Shown here: positions 9,760-18,919 of the stretch, in pieces
How the letters are laid out: each line of letters begins with the position of its first letter
How positions within the stretch are numbered: position 1 is the first letter of the stretch
NCBI GenBank assembly: GCA_030841085.1
Contig: JAVEDP010000020.1
Span: 1-64,000, forward strand
Length of the DNA: 64,000 nucleotides
From: Pyrinomonadaceae bacterium
GTDB lineage: Bacteria > Acidobacteriota > Blastocatellia > Pyrinomonadales > Pyrinomonadaceae
Direction: 5' to 3'
The notes under the pieces: model-generated
Seen by the model: the letters and a program-made list of their open reading frames with translations, nothing else
Databases searched by the model: none
Told to the model about the DNA's origin: nothing
Translations under genes and position numbers: made by a program

Positions 9760-9906
9760 TTAGGTCTTGGGTCTTTGGTCTTTGACTGTTTTGAACTTGG
9801 GACTCTGAACTTTGGACTTGATACTTTGCCGCCTTGGGCTACGAAGTCCCGAATAAAAAGTATCAAGTACGAAATTCAAAGACCAAAGACCAAAGACCAA
9901 AGACCT
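9760..9906. repeat. Heptanucleotide repeat tracts in inverted orientation
   Basis: The left tract reads as variants of GGTCTTT (9762-9783) and the right tract as four consecutive CCAAAGA/GACCAAA-type heptamers (9879-9906), so the two can pair. Between them are degenerate ACTTTGGACTT-like units. The tract occupies the gap between the sigma-factor gene and the kinase gene. Confidence 0.8.
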
Positions 9907-10471
9907 ACTTTTGCATCTCACCGTAAAGAAATGCTTTCGCCAGGCGCCAATGACGCTTGATGGTGGTTGGCGTTACGCCTAACACGTCCGCAGTCTCTTC
10001 AATCGAGAGTCCGCCAAAGTATCGCAGCTCCACCAGACGGGACTTCTGCTCATCAAATGCGGCGAGAGCTTTTAATGCGTCGTCGAGCTCAATCAATTCG
10101 CTGCTGCGCTCGACTGCTCGATCAATGTTTTCGTCCAGGGAGAGCTTTTGGAAATCCTGACCGCGCTTTTCCGCGTTGTGCTTGCGTGCGTGATCGACCA
10201 ACAGGCGGCGCATGATTTGAGCGGCAACGCCGAAAAAGTGCGCCCGGTTTTGCCAGTTCACCCGCGTCTGATCCACTAAGCGAAGGTAAGCCTCATGCAC
10301 GAGGGCCGTGGGCTGTAAAGTGTGATCGGGACGCTCGCGACGTAGGTAATTCGCTGCAAGCTTGCGCAGTTCATCGTAGATGACGGGTAACAAAAGATCA
10401 ACCGCGTTACGATCGCCGTTCGAGACTTCGATCAGCAGCTTGGTGATGCTGTCCGCGGGGCTTCCGGTCAC
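9905..10471 (-). CDS. ECF-type RNA polymerase sigma factor (TIGR02999-like)
   Basis: The 188-aa protein is a two-domain sigma70 factor of the extracytoplasmic group. Region 2 contains ALVHEAYLRLVDQ and the AHFFGVAAQIMRRLLVDHAR motif that marks the TIGR02999 family. Region 4 carries an HTH (LSIEETADVLGVTPTTIKRHWRLAKAFL, discontinuous motifs near residues 145-180). The GTG at 10471 is chosen because GGAG sits about nine bases upstream. No anti-sigma factor is adjacent. The kinase gene follows on the same strand after a heptamer repeat, suggesting that phosphorylation or the TPR kinase controls the factor, an inference from the pairing. Confidence 0.9.
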   Translation of the reverse strand: MTGSPADSITKLLIEVSNGDRNAVDLLLPVIYDELRKLAANYLRRERPDHTLQPTALVHEAYLRLVDQTRVNWQNRAHFFGVAAQIMRRLLVDHARKHNAEKRGQDFQKLSLDENIDRAVERSSELIELDDALKALAAFDEQKSRLVELRYFGGLSIEETADVLGVTPTTIKRHWRLAKAFLYGEMQK

Positions 10472-10783
10472 TCCGTTAACTCCATTACAGCAGAACGATC
10501 TGACAAAGGCGGTTGATTATAAGACAGAAGGCCGAACCGGAATAATTGGGCGAAGATGAGGCTTGGTTGCGCTCTAATTAGGCGCAGTGAAAATCAGCCG
10601 CGGATTTTCGCGGATGAATGCGGATCAGAACAGAAAATGTGGATCAGATTGGAATTTACGAATGGAGGTCCACACGCGCAGTAGTTGGTTAAGACAGGAG
10701 AGCGGGGCAAGCCAACCTTCCCAACCTGAGAGGTACTCCGAGTTGTCGCTTTCACCTGAGATCATTACTCTCCTAATCTCCTG

Positions 10784-10825
10784 ACGATTCACGATTTGTG
10801 ATTTACGATTCACGATTTTCGATTT
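10784..10825. repeat. Degenerate CGATT-CA tandem repeat
   Basis: Units resembling ACGATTCACGATTTGTGATT are repeated four to five times. The rest of the 10472-10913 gap has a GCCGCGGATT-like stretch near 10597, similar to one arm of the palindrome at 31434, and no convincing gene. A TATAAT-like sequence on the minus strand (10516-10521) may be the -10 box for the sigma-factor gene. Confidence 0.6.
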
Positions 10826-10913
10826 CACACCTCTTCTTCTATACTTGGCGCTCCGTTCGTCTCCCTCCGCGCGTTTTGGCGGTGAATTCTTATTACATAG
10901 AAAGTTGGTGCAT

Positions 10914-13121
10914 ATGCGCGACCTGATCGCCCGCAGCCGCGTGCTGCTTGTTCTGACGGTGCTATCTGCGTTGTTTATTACGTTGTTTATCGTTGGCAGC
11001 GTTAACTTCAAGAACATGAACGCACTGAAGTTCGAATCCGTCCGAGCTCAATCGCCGGCTGCCGCGAACGCTAACCCGCTGCTCGCGAATTGGGTCGGAC
11101 CTTACGGCGGCGTGCCACCGTTCGACCGCGTACAGATAGCGTATTTCAAACCAGCGCTTGAGACGGCAATGAGTGAGAACCTCGGCGAGGTGGCAAAGAT
11201 CGCGAACAACCCTGCGGCGCCCAGTTTTGAAAACACGATCGCAGAGTTGGAACGTTCGGGCCGCACGCTCGATCGCGTGACGACCATTTATGGTGTTTGG
11301 GGCGGCACGATGGCATCGCCTGAATTTCAGGTTGTGCAGCGCGAGATGGCGCCAAAGCTGGCTGCGTTTAACGATCAAATTACCCAGAACACCGCGCTCT
11401 TTAAGCGCATTGAAGCCGTTTACAATTCGCCGGACAAACGGAAACTGACTGCTGAACAGCAACGTCTCACCTGGCTTTATTACACAAACTTTGTCCGCTC
11501 AGGCGCGAAGCTGGGACCTGAACCCAAGGCGCGATTATCGCAGATCAACCAGGAGCTGGCAGGACTGTTTACACGTTTCAGTCAAAACGTACTGGCGGAA
11601 GAAAATGATCAGAACATAGTTCTGAAGAGCGATGACGAGTTGGCAGGCTTGCCGCAATCGGTGCGTGATGCTGCCGCGGCCGCGGCGGTAACAAAGAAGC
11701 AAACCGGCTGGCTGATACAGAACACACGTTCCTCAGTCGATCCGTTTCTTACTTATTCAGCTCGGCGCGACCTGCGCGAGAAAGCCTGGCGCATGTTCGT
11801 CAATCGTGGCGACAACGGCGACGAACACGACAACAATGCCGTCATCACTCAAATACTGGCGCTGCGAGCGGAACGCGCCAAGCTGCTTGGCTATCCGACA
11901 CATGCGCATTGGCGCGTCGAGAACTCGATGGCGAAAACGCCTGAGCGTGCGATGGAATTGATGCAAGCTGTATGGAAGCCGGCGGTCGCGCGAGTTCATG
12001 AGGAAGTCGCCGATATGCAGGCGTTGGCTGACAAGGAAGGTGCAGGCATCAAGATCGAGCCATGGGATTATCGCTATTACGCCGAGAAGGTCCGCAAGCA
12101 AAAATACGATCTCGATCAGAATGAGGTGAAGCCGTATCTGCAACTGGAGAAACTGCGCGAAGGCATTTTCTGGGTTGCGGGTGAACTCTTCAATTTCAAC
12201 TTCACTCCAGTCACCAATGTGCCGGTCGCTCATCCTGACATTCGCGTTTGGGAGGTGACCGACAAAACCACTAAGAAACACATCGGGCTTTGGTACTTTG
12301 ATCCTTACGCGCGCGCCGGCAAACGTTCGGGAGCCTGGATGAACGCCTATCGCAGTCAGGAAAAAATTGATGGCGAAGTCACGACCATCGTGTCCAACAA
12401 CGCCAACTTCGTGAAGGGAAAGCCGGGCGAGCCTCTGCTGATTTCCTGGGACGATGCGAGCACGATGTTCCACGAGTTTGGTCACGCGCTGCATGGTCTC
12501 AATTCAAACGTGACCTATCCGACGTTGTCCGGAACAGCAGTCGCGCGTGATTACGTTGAGTTTCCATCTCAACTTATGGAGCATTGGCTGTCGACTCCGG
12601 AAGTGCTCAATAAGTTTGCGGTCCATTACCAGACCGGCAAACCCATTCCACAGGATTTGGTCGATCGCATCAATCGCTCATCGAAATTCAACCAGGGCTT
12701 CATTACGGTTGAGTACCTGGCGAGCGCTTTGGTCGACATGAAATTGCATTTGGCCGGCGACAAGAAGATCGATCCGGATGCATTTGAAAAAGAAACGCTG
12801 GCGGAACTCGGCATGCCGCACGAAATTGTGATGCGTCACCGGCTGCCGCATTTTATGCACATCTTTTCGAGCGACGCCTATTCGGCCGGCTATTACAGCT
12901 ACCTATGGGCGGATGTGTTAACCGCTGATGCGTATCAGGCGTTCGTCGAGGGCGGCGGTCCTTATGATCGAAAAGTAGCAGCGCGCTTGCACAAGTATAT
13001 TTTCTCGGTGGGCAACACCATCGATCCGGCGGAAGGTTATCGCGCTTTTCGTGGACGCGATGCGCGGGTCGAGGCCTTAATGAAGAAACGCGGGTTTCCA
13101 ACGGGAAACGATGGGTATTAG
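10914..13121 (+). CDS. M3 family peptidyl-dipeptidase / oligopeptidase
   Basis: The 735-aa metallopeptidase carries the M3A zinc signature FHEFGHALHGL (HExxH) near residues 523-533, with a downstream Glu-containing helix (VEFPSQLMEHW). The N-terminus has a hydrophobic segment (VLLVLTVLSALFITLFIVG), so the enzyme is probably exported or anchored, unlike cytosolic oligopeptidase A; the dcp-like subgroup fits best. It would cleave short peptides in the periplasm. ATG 10914 precedes the signal segment; the longer frame from 10845 lacks support. The gene is monocistronic, followed by a repeat and then the trp operon promoter. Confidence 0.9.
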   Translation: MRDLIARSRVLLVLTVLSALFITLFIVGSVNFKNMNALKFESVRAQSPAAANANPLLANWVGPYGGVPPFDRVQIAYFKPALETAMSENLGEVAKIANNPAAPSFENTIAELERSGRTLDRVTTIYGVWGGTMASPEFQVVQREMAPKLAAFNDQITQNTALFKRIEAVYNSPDKRKLTAEQQRLTWLYYTNFVRSGAKLGPEPKARLSQINQELAGLFTRFSQNVLAEENDQNIVLKSDDELAGLPQSVRDAAAAAAVTKKQTGWLIQNTRSSVDPFLTYSARRDLREKAWRMFVNRGDNGDEHDNNAVITQILALRAERAKLLGYPTHAHWRVENSMAKTPERAMELMQAVWKPAVARVHEEVADMQALADKEGAGIKIEPWDYRYYAEKVRKQKYDLDQNEVKPYLQLEKLREGIFWVAGELFNFNFTPVTNVPVAHPDIRVWEVTDKTTKKHIGLWYFDPYARAGKRSGAWMNAYRSQEKIDGEVTTIVSNNANFVKGKPGEPLLISWDDASTMFHEFGHALHGLNSNVTYPTLSGTAVARDYVEFPSQLMEHWLSTPEVLNKFAVHYQTGKPIPQDLVDRINRSSKFNQGFITVEYLASALVDMKLHLAGDKKIDPDAFEKETLAELGMPHEIVMRHRLPHFMHIFSSDAYSAGYYSYLWADVLTADAYQAFVEGGGPYDRKVAARLHKYIFSVGNTIDPAEGYRAFRGRDARVEALMKKRGFPTGNDGY

Positions 13122-13181
13122 ATGCCTCGCAGTGGCAATGAGGTCAGTATTCCGATTAGTCGGGATAGCGGAAGGTTGCCG

Positions 13182-13257
13182 TGATTGCCGATTGCCGATT
13201 TCCGATTGATATCTAGAGATTGGGTCAATTGGCAATCGGCAATCGAAAATCGGCAAT
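13182..13257. repeat. Heptamer repeats CGATTGC in inverted pair
   Basis: The left tract has three CGATTGC-like units (13185-13208) and the right tract has their complements GGCAATCGGCAATCG (13231-13255). The two can form a hairpin directly upstream of the trp operon promoter. Confidence 0.8.
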
Positions 13258-13264
13258 ACCAGAG

Positions 13265-13294
13265 TTGACAAGAATTTCTTCAAGAGCGTATAAC
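13265..13294 (+). promoter_or_regulatory. Tryptophan operon promoter
   Basis: A perfect TTGACA (13265-13270) is followed by an 18-base spacer and TATAAC (13289-13294). Transcription would begin near 13301, about 25 bases before the leader peptide. No TrpR-type operator was recognised, so control is most likely by attenuation. Confidence 0.75.
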
Positions 13295-13325
13295 GGTCAC
13301 TCGATTTCAGAGCGAACTCTTTAAG

Positions 13326-13421
13326 ATGACAACGACCAATTATAACAGCCGCACAATCAACGCCGCCTGGTACTGGTGGAGCGTCAATGTTGGCGGCTGT
13401 GTTGTTTGGCGTGAGATGTAG
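13326..13421 (+). CDS. trpL: trp operon leader peptide (attenuator)
   Basis: A 31-codon reading frame starts ATG-ACA-ACG and ends TAG at 13419-13421. Codons 15-18 read Trp-Tyr-Trp-Trp (13368-13379), and a further Trp is at codon 28. Four Trp in 31 residues, just after the promoter and 30 bases before an intrinsic terminator, is the classic arrangement of a ribosome-stalling leader. The segment TTGGCGGCTGTGTT (13389-13402) resembles the 3' arm of the terminator and can pair with its 5' arm, giving an antiterminator. GCCGCC (13362-13367) just before the Trp codons can pair with GGCGGC and give the competing 1:2 stem. The extra Tyr may also couple the switch to tyrosine supply, since the first gene is the shared aromatic enzyme AroF. 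No strong ribosome-binding site precedes it. Confidence 0.85.
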   Translation: MTTTNYNSRTINAAWYWWSVNVGGCVVWREM

Positions 13422-13451
13422 GCGATAGAAAGCCACATCGGCTATTCCAGA

Positions 13452-13485
13452 AACCCGCTGCCAAAGCTTGGCGGCGGGTTTTTTT
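13452..13485 (+). terminator. Intrinsic terminator of the trp attenuator
   Basis: A 13-bp stem pairs AACCCGCTGCCAA (13452-13464) with TTGGCGGCGGGTT (13468-13480) around a three-base loop, with one G-T pair. Seven T residues follow (13479-13485). It lies between the leader peptide and aroF. Confidence 0.9.
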
Positions 13486-13522
13486 GTGTTTGCACAACAA
13501 CAGCGGTGATACAGAGGCAATC

Positions 13523-14548
13523 ATGCTTATCGTAATGAAAACAACTGCAACTGAACGCGAAGTTGCGAAGGTTATTGACGTTGTTAACAGCGTTGGGTTG
13601 CGAGCGCATCCCGTTCCGGGCGCACTGCGCACGGCTATTGGCATAACCGGCAACCAGGGAGCCGTCGACGCCACTCGCTTCGAAAATTTGGCGGGCGTCG
13701 CCGAAGTGATACGTGTTACCAAACCCTACAAACTGATTACTCTCGATCTCAAACCCGAAAAAACAATCGTACGTTCAGGCCAAGCCTCCATTGGCGACGG
13801 GAACCTGACCATAATCGCCGGGCCATGTGCGGTTGAAAGCAGGGAACAAACATTCGCGATCGCCGAAACGGTCAGGCGTAGTGGCGCCCAGTTCTTCCGT
13901 GGCGGAGCCTTCAAACCGCGAACTTCGCCTTACGCTTTTCAAGGGCTGGGCGAAGAAGGGTTGCAGATTCTTTCGGAAGTGCGCGAGCAGTTTGGATTGA
14001 AAATAGTTACCGAAGCGCTGGATGACGCCGGCGTCGATCTAGTTGAGAAGTATGGTGACGTGATTCAAATAGGCGCGCGCAACATGCAAAACTTTACGCT
14101 TTTGCGGCGCGCCGGACGCTCGCACCTTCCCGTACTTCTCAAGCGTGGCCTGTCGGCGACGATGGATGAATGGCTGCTGGCGGCCGAATACATCATGGCC
14201 GAAGGCAACTATAACGTGATCCTGTGCGAGCGCGGCATTCGCACCTTTGCGCAGCACTCGCGGAACACCCTCGACCTTGCTGTCATTCCGGCGGTGCGCG
14301 CGGTGTCTCATTTACCGATCATCGTGGATCCGTCTCACGGCACCGGCAGGGGTTATATGGTTGGACCACTCGCTCGAGCGAGCGTGGCCGTTGGCGTCGA
14401 TGGCTTGATTATTGAGGTCCACAATCAGCCGGAACGAGCGCTTTCCGATAGCGCGCAATCGTTGACCTTGGAACAGTACCAACAACTCATGGTTGAAGTG
14501 AGGGCAATACACGACGTGATTGCGTCAGTTGAGACGGTAGCGGTTTGA
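13523..14548 (+). CDS. aroF: 3-deoxy-7-phosphoheptulonate synthase (DAHP synthase, type I-beta)
   Basis: The 341-aa enzyme condenses phosphoenolpyruvate and erythrose 4-phosphate in the first shikimate step. It has an N-terminal ferredoxin-like regulatory domain (about residues 1-70) as in Thermotoga-type DAHP synthases. The barrel carries [25 protein letters not shown], the KRGLSAT loop, and the metal and substrate residues [12 protein letters not shown] 13523 follows AGAGG; an in-frame GTG upstream would overlap the terminator. As first gene behind the attenuator, its supply of chorismate is tied to tryptophan demand. Confidence 0.95.
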   Translation: MLIVMKTTATEREVAKVIDVVNSVGLRAHPVPGALRTAIGITGNQGAVDATRFENLAGVAEVIRVTKPYKLITLDLKPEKTIVRSGQASIGDGNLTIIAGPCAVESREQTFAIAETVRRSGAQFFRGGAFKPRTSPYAFQGLGEEGLQILSEVREQFGLKIVTEALDDAGVDLVEKYGDVIQIGARNMQNFTLLRRAGRSHLPVLLKRGLSATMDEWLLAAEYIMAEGNYNVILCERGIRTFAQHSRNTLDLAVIPAVRAVSHLPIIVDPSHGTGRGYMVGPLARASVAVGVDGLIIEVHNQPERALSDSAQSLTLEQYQQLMVEVRAIHDVIASVETVAV

Positions 14549-14603
14549 CACGAATACCTAACGGCTTACGCACGGGCCGATTGAGCGTTGCAGCTTAATA
14601 GTT

Positions 14604-16115
14604 ATGACAAATGTCACGCCATCATCGTTTGAAGAATTTGAACGCGCGGCGGCTTTCGGCAACGTTGTTCCGGTCGCGCGGACCGTCGCCGGTGATTTTC
14701 GTGAACCGGTCGACGTTTTCGAACGCCTTGGCACGAGCGCCGCCTATTCATTTCTGTTTGAATCGGTGGAGGGTGGCGAAAGTCTTGCGCGTCATTCGTT
14801 CATTGGCATTGAACCGGAGATGATCGTCCGCGGGCGGGGAAATCAGACGATCATCGAAACGGCCGCCGCCCGCCAGATCTTGGAGCTGCCTGCTCCGGAG
14901 TTCATATCAGAATACTTTCGAACAAAAAAACTTTCACACTTCGGCGCTCTACCGCCTCTCGCCGGCGGCGCGGTGGGCTATCTCGGTTTCCACGCCACGC
15001 AATGGTTTGAACCTGCGTTTGAAAATAACGTTGCGTCCGTGGCCGATGATGCAGCGTGGATGTTTTTCAAAACAATCGTGGCGATTGAGCGCGGCAGCAA
15101 GTCGACGCAAATTGTTTCCGTCGTGTTCACTGAAGAAGCCGGCGCCGATCGCTGTCGGTTGAAGGCGCTATACGAGCAGGCAATTGAAAGCACCGCGCGC
15201 TATGAAAGAGATTTGCAGAATTTGTTCCGTGTCGAAGAAATTCCGACAGCCAACGCTAATGTGAAACGAGCTGAAGTCGCGGCGGATTTTGTTTCTAACT
15301 GGGATCGCGAATCTTTTGAAGGCGCGGTCAGAACGGTCAAAGAACACATCTTCGCCGGCGATTGTTATCAGGTTGTTCTCTCGCAATGTTTCGAGAGAAG
15401 AACGAGCGCCGAACCATTGGCCATCTATCGCGCGCTGCGCGCAACCAATCCCTCGCCATACATGTTTTTCTTGCGCCTGGGGGAAGAAACGATCCTCGGC
15501 GCTTCACCTGAGATGCTGGTCCGTTGCCGCGGACGTCTATTGAATTATCGCCCGATAGCGGGCACTCGCCCCCGCGGCGACGGGGAAAAAGAAGATAGTC
15601 GTTTGCGCGACGAACTGCGCGCAGATGAAAAGGAAGTTGCAGAGCACATCATGCTGGTCGATCTCGGCCGCAACGATCTGGGAAGGGTCGCCGAGTATGG
15701 TTCGGTGAAAGTGGAAAGTTTGATGACCATCGAGCGCTATTCGCATGTGCAACATCTCGTCAGCAGCCTGAGCGCTCAACTGTGTGATGGCCTCGATCGT
15801 TTTGACGCGCTGGCCGCTTGTTTTCCCGCCGGGACGGTGACCGGCGCTCCAAAAGTGCGGGCGATGGAAATTATCCAGCAACTTGAACCGACGCCGCGGG
15901 GCGTTTATTCGGGTGCGATCCTTTATGCGGACTACGCCGGTAATCTTGATTCATGCATTGCAATCAGAACGCTGGTGATGGATCAGGACGGCGTGGCATC
16001 GGTGCAGGCGGGCGCCGGCATCGTGGCCGATTCAATTCCTGAACTCGAATATGAAGAGACAGTAAACAAAGCACGCGCGCTTTTTCGCGCGATCGAAATC
16101 GCGGAACAATCGTAA
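14604..16115 (+). CDS. trpE: Anthranilate synthase component I
   Basis: The 503-aa protein converts chorismate and ammonia to anthranilate together with TrpG. Family motifs are present: SLARHSFIGIEPE near the N-terminus (regulatory domain, Trp-binding), SPEMLVRCRGR, the RPIAGTRPRG loop, the LVDLGRNDLGRV segment and PAGTVTGAPKVRAMEII. Length is normal. The TAA stop (16113-16115) forms part of the left arm of a palindromic repeat. The gene is second in the attenuated operon. Confidence 0.97.
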   Translation: MTNVTPSSFEEFERAAAFGNVVPVARTVAGDFREPVDVFERLGTSAAYSFLFESVEGGESLARHSFIGIEPEMIVRGRGNQTIIETAAARQILELPAPEFISEYFRTKKLSHFGALPPLAGGAVGYLGFHATQWFEPAFENNVASVADDAAWMFFKTIVAIERGSKSTQIVSVVFTEEAGADRCRLKALYEQAIESTARYERDLQNLFRVEEIPTANANVKRAEVAADFVSNWDRESFEGAVRTVKEHIFAGDCYQVVLSQCFERRTSAEPLAIYRALRATNPSPYMFFLRLGEETILGASPEMLVRCRGRLLNYRPIAGTRPRGDGEKEDSRLRDELRADEKEVAEHIMLVDLGRNDLGRVAEYGSVKVESLMTIERYSHVQHLVSSLSAQLCDGLDRFDALAACFPAGTVTGAPKVRAMEIIQQLEPTPRGVYSGAILYADYAGNLDSCIAIRTLVMDQDGVASVQAGAGIVADSIPELEYEETVNKARALFRAIEIAEQS

Positions 16116-16197
16116 AGCAAACTATTAGTTTGCGGTCGTTAGGCGATCTTCAAGTTAACTGGTGACGGGCCACCGCAAACTAACAGTTTGCTTTACA
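16112..16197. repeat. Palindromic repeat, family C (copy 2), between trpE and trpG
   Basis: Left arm GTAAAGCAAACTATTAGTTTG and right arm CAAACTAACAGTTTGCTTTAC are near-perfect complements. The left arm includes the trpE stop codon, and the repeat ends nine bases before the trpG start. There is no U-run, so it is unlikely to be a strong terminator. Confidence 0.9.
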
Positions 16198-16205
16198 ACA
16201 ACGAA

Positions 16206-16772
16206 ATGATCCTGGTAATCGACAACTACGATTCGTTTACTTACAACCTCGTTCAATATCTGGGCGAGCTTGGAGCGGACGTCGTCGTACGCCGTAATGA
16301 CCGCGTCTCGATTGAAGAAATTGCGACACAACTGAGGCCGGAACGAATCGTCATTTCGCCCGGGCCGGGTGTGCCCGACGACGCCGGGATGACGCTGAAA
16401 CTTATCGAGAACTTTGCGACAAAGCTTCCAATCCTGGGCGTGTGCCTGGGCCATCAGGCAATCGGGCAGCACTTCGGCGGTCGGGTCGTTCGAGCTGAAC
16501 GCTGCGTCCATGGTAAAGCATCGGCAGTCTCAAACGATGGTCGCACCGTTTTTAAAGGAATCGCCAATCCTTTCAAAGCAGCCCGCTATCACTCGCTCGT
16601 AATTGATCCGAAGTCGTTGCCGGAGTGCTTAGAAGTTTCGGCCGTAACCGCCGATGGGGTGGTCATGGGAATCCGGCACCGGCAGTTGAAAGTTGAAGGC
16701 GTGCAATTTCATCCGGAATCGATCCTGACGACGGCAGGCAAGCGCCTGCTCGAAAATTTTCTTAACTTATGA
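16206..16772 (+). CDS. trpG: Anthranilate synthase component II (glutamine amidotransferase)
   Basis: The 188-aa class I amidotransferase supplies ammonia to TrpE. The start [20 protein letters not shown] is diagnostic, the nucleophile elbow [11 protein letters not shown] has the catalytic Cys, and the triad His and Glu lie in [11 protein letters not shown] 16206 was chosen over an upstream start inside the repeat. It overlaps trpD by four bases (ATGA), implying translational coupling. In some bacteria this subunit also serves p-aminobenzoate synthase; no pabB is seen here. Confidence 0.96.
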   Translation: MILVIDNYDSFTYNLVQYLGELGADVVVRRNDRVSIEEIATQLRPERIVISPGPGVPDDAGMTLKLIENFATKLPILGVCLGHQAIGQHFGGRVVRAERCVHGKASAVSNDGRTVFKGIANPFKAARYHSLVIDPKSLPECLEVSAVTADGVVMGIRHRQLKVEGVQFHPESILTTAGKRLLENFLNL

Positions 16773-17869
16773 ATTACAAAATCAAAACGACGGCGAGCAG
16801 GCCCGCGTGGTTGTTACCAACACCGGCGCGCCGCGATGAGCCACCAGCTGGCTCGAGCCTGCGAGCGTTGTTGCTGCGATTGATGCGTGGAGAAAACTTG
16901 GAGCGCAGCGAAGCGGGTCAGCTACTTGGCGCGCTGCTCGATGGACAGGCGACTGATGCGCAAATCGCTGCTGCGCTGGTGGCTTTGGCGGTCAAGGGCG
17001 AAACGGTTGAAGAGCTCGCGGGCATGGCTGCGGCGATGCGGGAACGCTCCACCAGAATAACGTCGCGTCACAAGATTTTTATCGATACGGCCGGCAGCGG
17101 TTCGAGTGCCGTCAAAACTTTCAACGTCTCAACCGCGGCGGCGTTCGTAATTGCCGGCGCTGGATTACCGGTTGCAAAACATGGAAGCCGCGCGGCAACA
17201 AGCCGTTCTGGCAGTGCTGACGTTTTGACAAAACTTGGTGTCAAGGTTGACGCGCCCGCCGATGTTTCCGAGAACTCTCTTAACGAACTCGGAATCTGTT
17301 TCATGTTTGCGCCGCTCTATCACGGCGCAACAGCGCGTGTTGCCGGTGTGCGACGCGAATTGGGAGTTCACACCACCTTCAACCTGCTGGGGCCGCTAAC
17401 AAATCCCGCCGGCGCGCCGCGGCAGATTATTGGCGTGTGGCATCCGGACCTTGTCGAGCCGCTGGCGCATACGTTGGCAGCGCTGGGCACCGAGCGCGCG
17501 TGGGTGGTCCATGGTCGCGACGGGCTCGATGAAATTACTTTGAACGGTAGAACGTTCGTTGCTGAAACGTTCGAAGGACAAGTGCGCAGGTTTGAAATCA
17601 ACCCGGAGGATTTTGGTTTGAAGTCAGCAACGCTTGAAAACGTTCGTGACAACGACGCCGAGGGCAGCGCCGCCATCATCCGTTCAATATTTTCCGGCGA
17701 GCGCCGGGATGAAGCTCGTGACCTGGTAGTCATTAATGCGGCGGCGGCGTTGGTTGTCGGTGGTGCGACTCAGAACTTAAAAGCGGCCACACGTTTGGCT
17801 GAACAAAGTATCGATAGCGGCGCGGCACAATTGAAGTTGGACCAGCTAGTTAAAAATACAAACGCATGA
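16769..17869 (+). CDS. trpD: Anthranilate phosphoribosyltransferase with variant motifs
   Basis: The 366-aa protein transfers phosphoribosyl to anthranilate. The overall fold is clear ([51 protein letters not shown] with the metal-binding Asp-Glu). Two conserved ligand motifs differ: the PRPP-binding GTGGD reads GSGSS near residues 111-115, and KHGNRA reads KHGSRA. The first 28 residues are an extension with no counterpart in most TrpDs. The start overlaps the trpG stop (ATGA) and the end overlaps trpC in the same way. I still call it TrpD because no other candidate exists in an otherwise complete operon. Confidence 0.92.
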   Translation: MNYKIKTTASRPAWLLPTPARRDEPPAGSSLRALLLRLMRGENLERSEAGQLLGALLDGQATDAQIAAALVALAVKGETVEELAGMAAAMRERSTRITSRHKIFIDTAGSGSSAVKTFNVSTAAAFVIAGAGLPVAKHGSRAATSRSGSADVLTKLGVKVDAPADVSENSLNELGICFMFAPLYHGATARVAGVRRELGVHTTFNLLGPLTNPAGAPRQIIGVWHPDLVEPLAHTLAALGTERAWVVHGRDGLDEITLNGRTFVAETFEGQVRRFEINPEDFGLKSATLENVRDNDAEGSAAIIRSIFSGERRDEARDLVVINAAAALVVGGATQNLKAATRLAEQSIDSGAAQLKLDQLVKNTNA

Positions 17870-18678
17870 CGGCGACGATGAATTTCCTTGACGAGATTGT
17901 TCGGCGCAAGCGCGAGAAAGTGCAGCGCGCTAAGGACGGAGCGCGACTTTCCGAACTGCGGGACAGCGCGACCATGCGGCGCGCTCAGGCTGCGCCATTC
18001 GCGTTGCGCGCCGTCATTGCTGAAAGGAAAAATCAACTCGCCGTTATTGCCGAGTTCAAGCGCGCGTCGCCATCCAAAGGCGATATTCGGCCTCAAGCTG
18101 AGCCCGCAGAAACGGCGCGCATATTTGAGAAAAATGGCGCGACCGCAATTTCAGTTTTGACTGAAGAGGGTTTTTTCCGGGGTTCACTTGCGGATTTGAA
18201 AGTGGTCAAAGCAGCGGTTCAAATTCCCGTATTGCGCAAAGATTTCATCATTGATGAATATCAAGTTTTCGAAACGGCCGCCGCCGGCGCGGACGCATTG
18301 TTGTTGATTGTTGCCGCGCTGGATGATGAACGGCTTGCGTCGCTGCGCCGGCTCACGGAAGACGAATTACAAATGGACGCGCTGGTCGAGGTTCACAGTC
18401 CGGCTGAGATGGAGCGCGCGGTTGCGTGCGGAGCAACGTTGATTGGAATCAACAATCGTAACCTGCGGACGTTCGCTGTTTCAGTCAACATGTCCGCTGA
18501 ATGTTTAGCTTCGGCGCCCGCAGATGCGCTTCTGATTAGCGAGAGCGGCCTGCGCGAAAACGCTGAGCTGCGACGGCTGCACGCCGCAGGCTTTCACGGT
18601 TTTCTAATTGGCGAAGCGCTGATGACAGCGGAAGATCCAGGCGCGGCGTTGCGAACGTTGTTGGGTAACACGAGTTAG
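17866..18678 (+). CDS. trpC: Indole-3-glycerol phosphate synthase
   Basis: The 270-aa TIM barrel closes the indole ring. Recognisable motifs are NFLDEIVRRKREKV, AEFKRASPSKG (catalytic Lys), VLTEEGFFRGSL, VLRKDFIIDEYQV (catalytic Lys), GINNRNLRTF and ISESGL. The ATG at 17866 overlaps the trpD stop by four bases; a second ATG at 17878 begins the conserved part. It is a stand-alone enzyme, not fused to TrpF. Confidence 0.96.
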   Translation: MTATMNFLDEIVRRKREKVQRAKDGARLSELRDSATMRRAQAAPFALRAVIAERKNQLAVIAEFKRASPSKGDIRPQAEPAETARIFEKNGATAISVLTEEGFFRGSLADLKVVKAAVQIPVLRKDFIIDEYQVFETAAAGADALLLIVAALDDERLASLRRLTEDELQMDALVEVHSPAEMERAVACGATLIGINNRNLRTFAVSVNMSAECLASAPADALLISESGLRENAELRRLHAAGFHGFLIGEALMTAEDPGAALRTLLGNTS

Positions 18679-18683
18679 TACCG

Positions 18684-18890
18684 TTTCGGCTTTGCCGCCT
18701 GATGTGCGGCGGTGGCTATGCCCCGCCGTAGAAAGACTTCTTAAATTTTTGGGGCTACGCCCCTGGGCCGACGCTTGGCGAATAAACTCGAAGAGCTAAT
18801 CCGAACCACGGGCATAGCCCGACAATATTCTGGCAGCTGTCGGCGGGGCATAGCCACCGCCGCACATCCGGCGGCAAAGCCGAACCCGAC
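18684..18890. repeat. Nested palindromic repeat, family A (copy 3), inside the trp operon
   Basis: Outer arms TTTCGGCTTTGCCGCC and GGCGGCAAAGCCGAA flank GTGCGGCGGTGGCTATGCCCC and GGGGCATAGCCACCGCCGCAC. The core has GGGGCTACGCCCC and GGGCATAGCCC. It fills the 241-base gap between trpC and trpF. Confidence 0.9.
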
Positions 18891-18919
18891 GTGGCCCACG
18901 AAATTTGAGGGCACAAATT

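Noticed and set aside
11757-12494. A 245-codon antisense frame inside the M3 peptidase gene
   Set aside because: It covers the HExxH catalytic region in reverse and shows no family motif or start signal.
16112-16197. Transcription terminator inside the trp operon
   Set aside because: The hairpin has no U-run, the same sequence occurs at an unrelated site, and coupled genes continue downstream.
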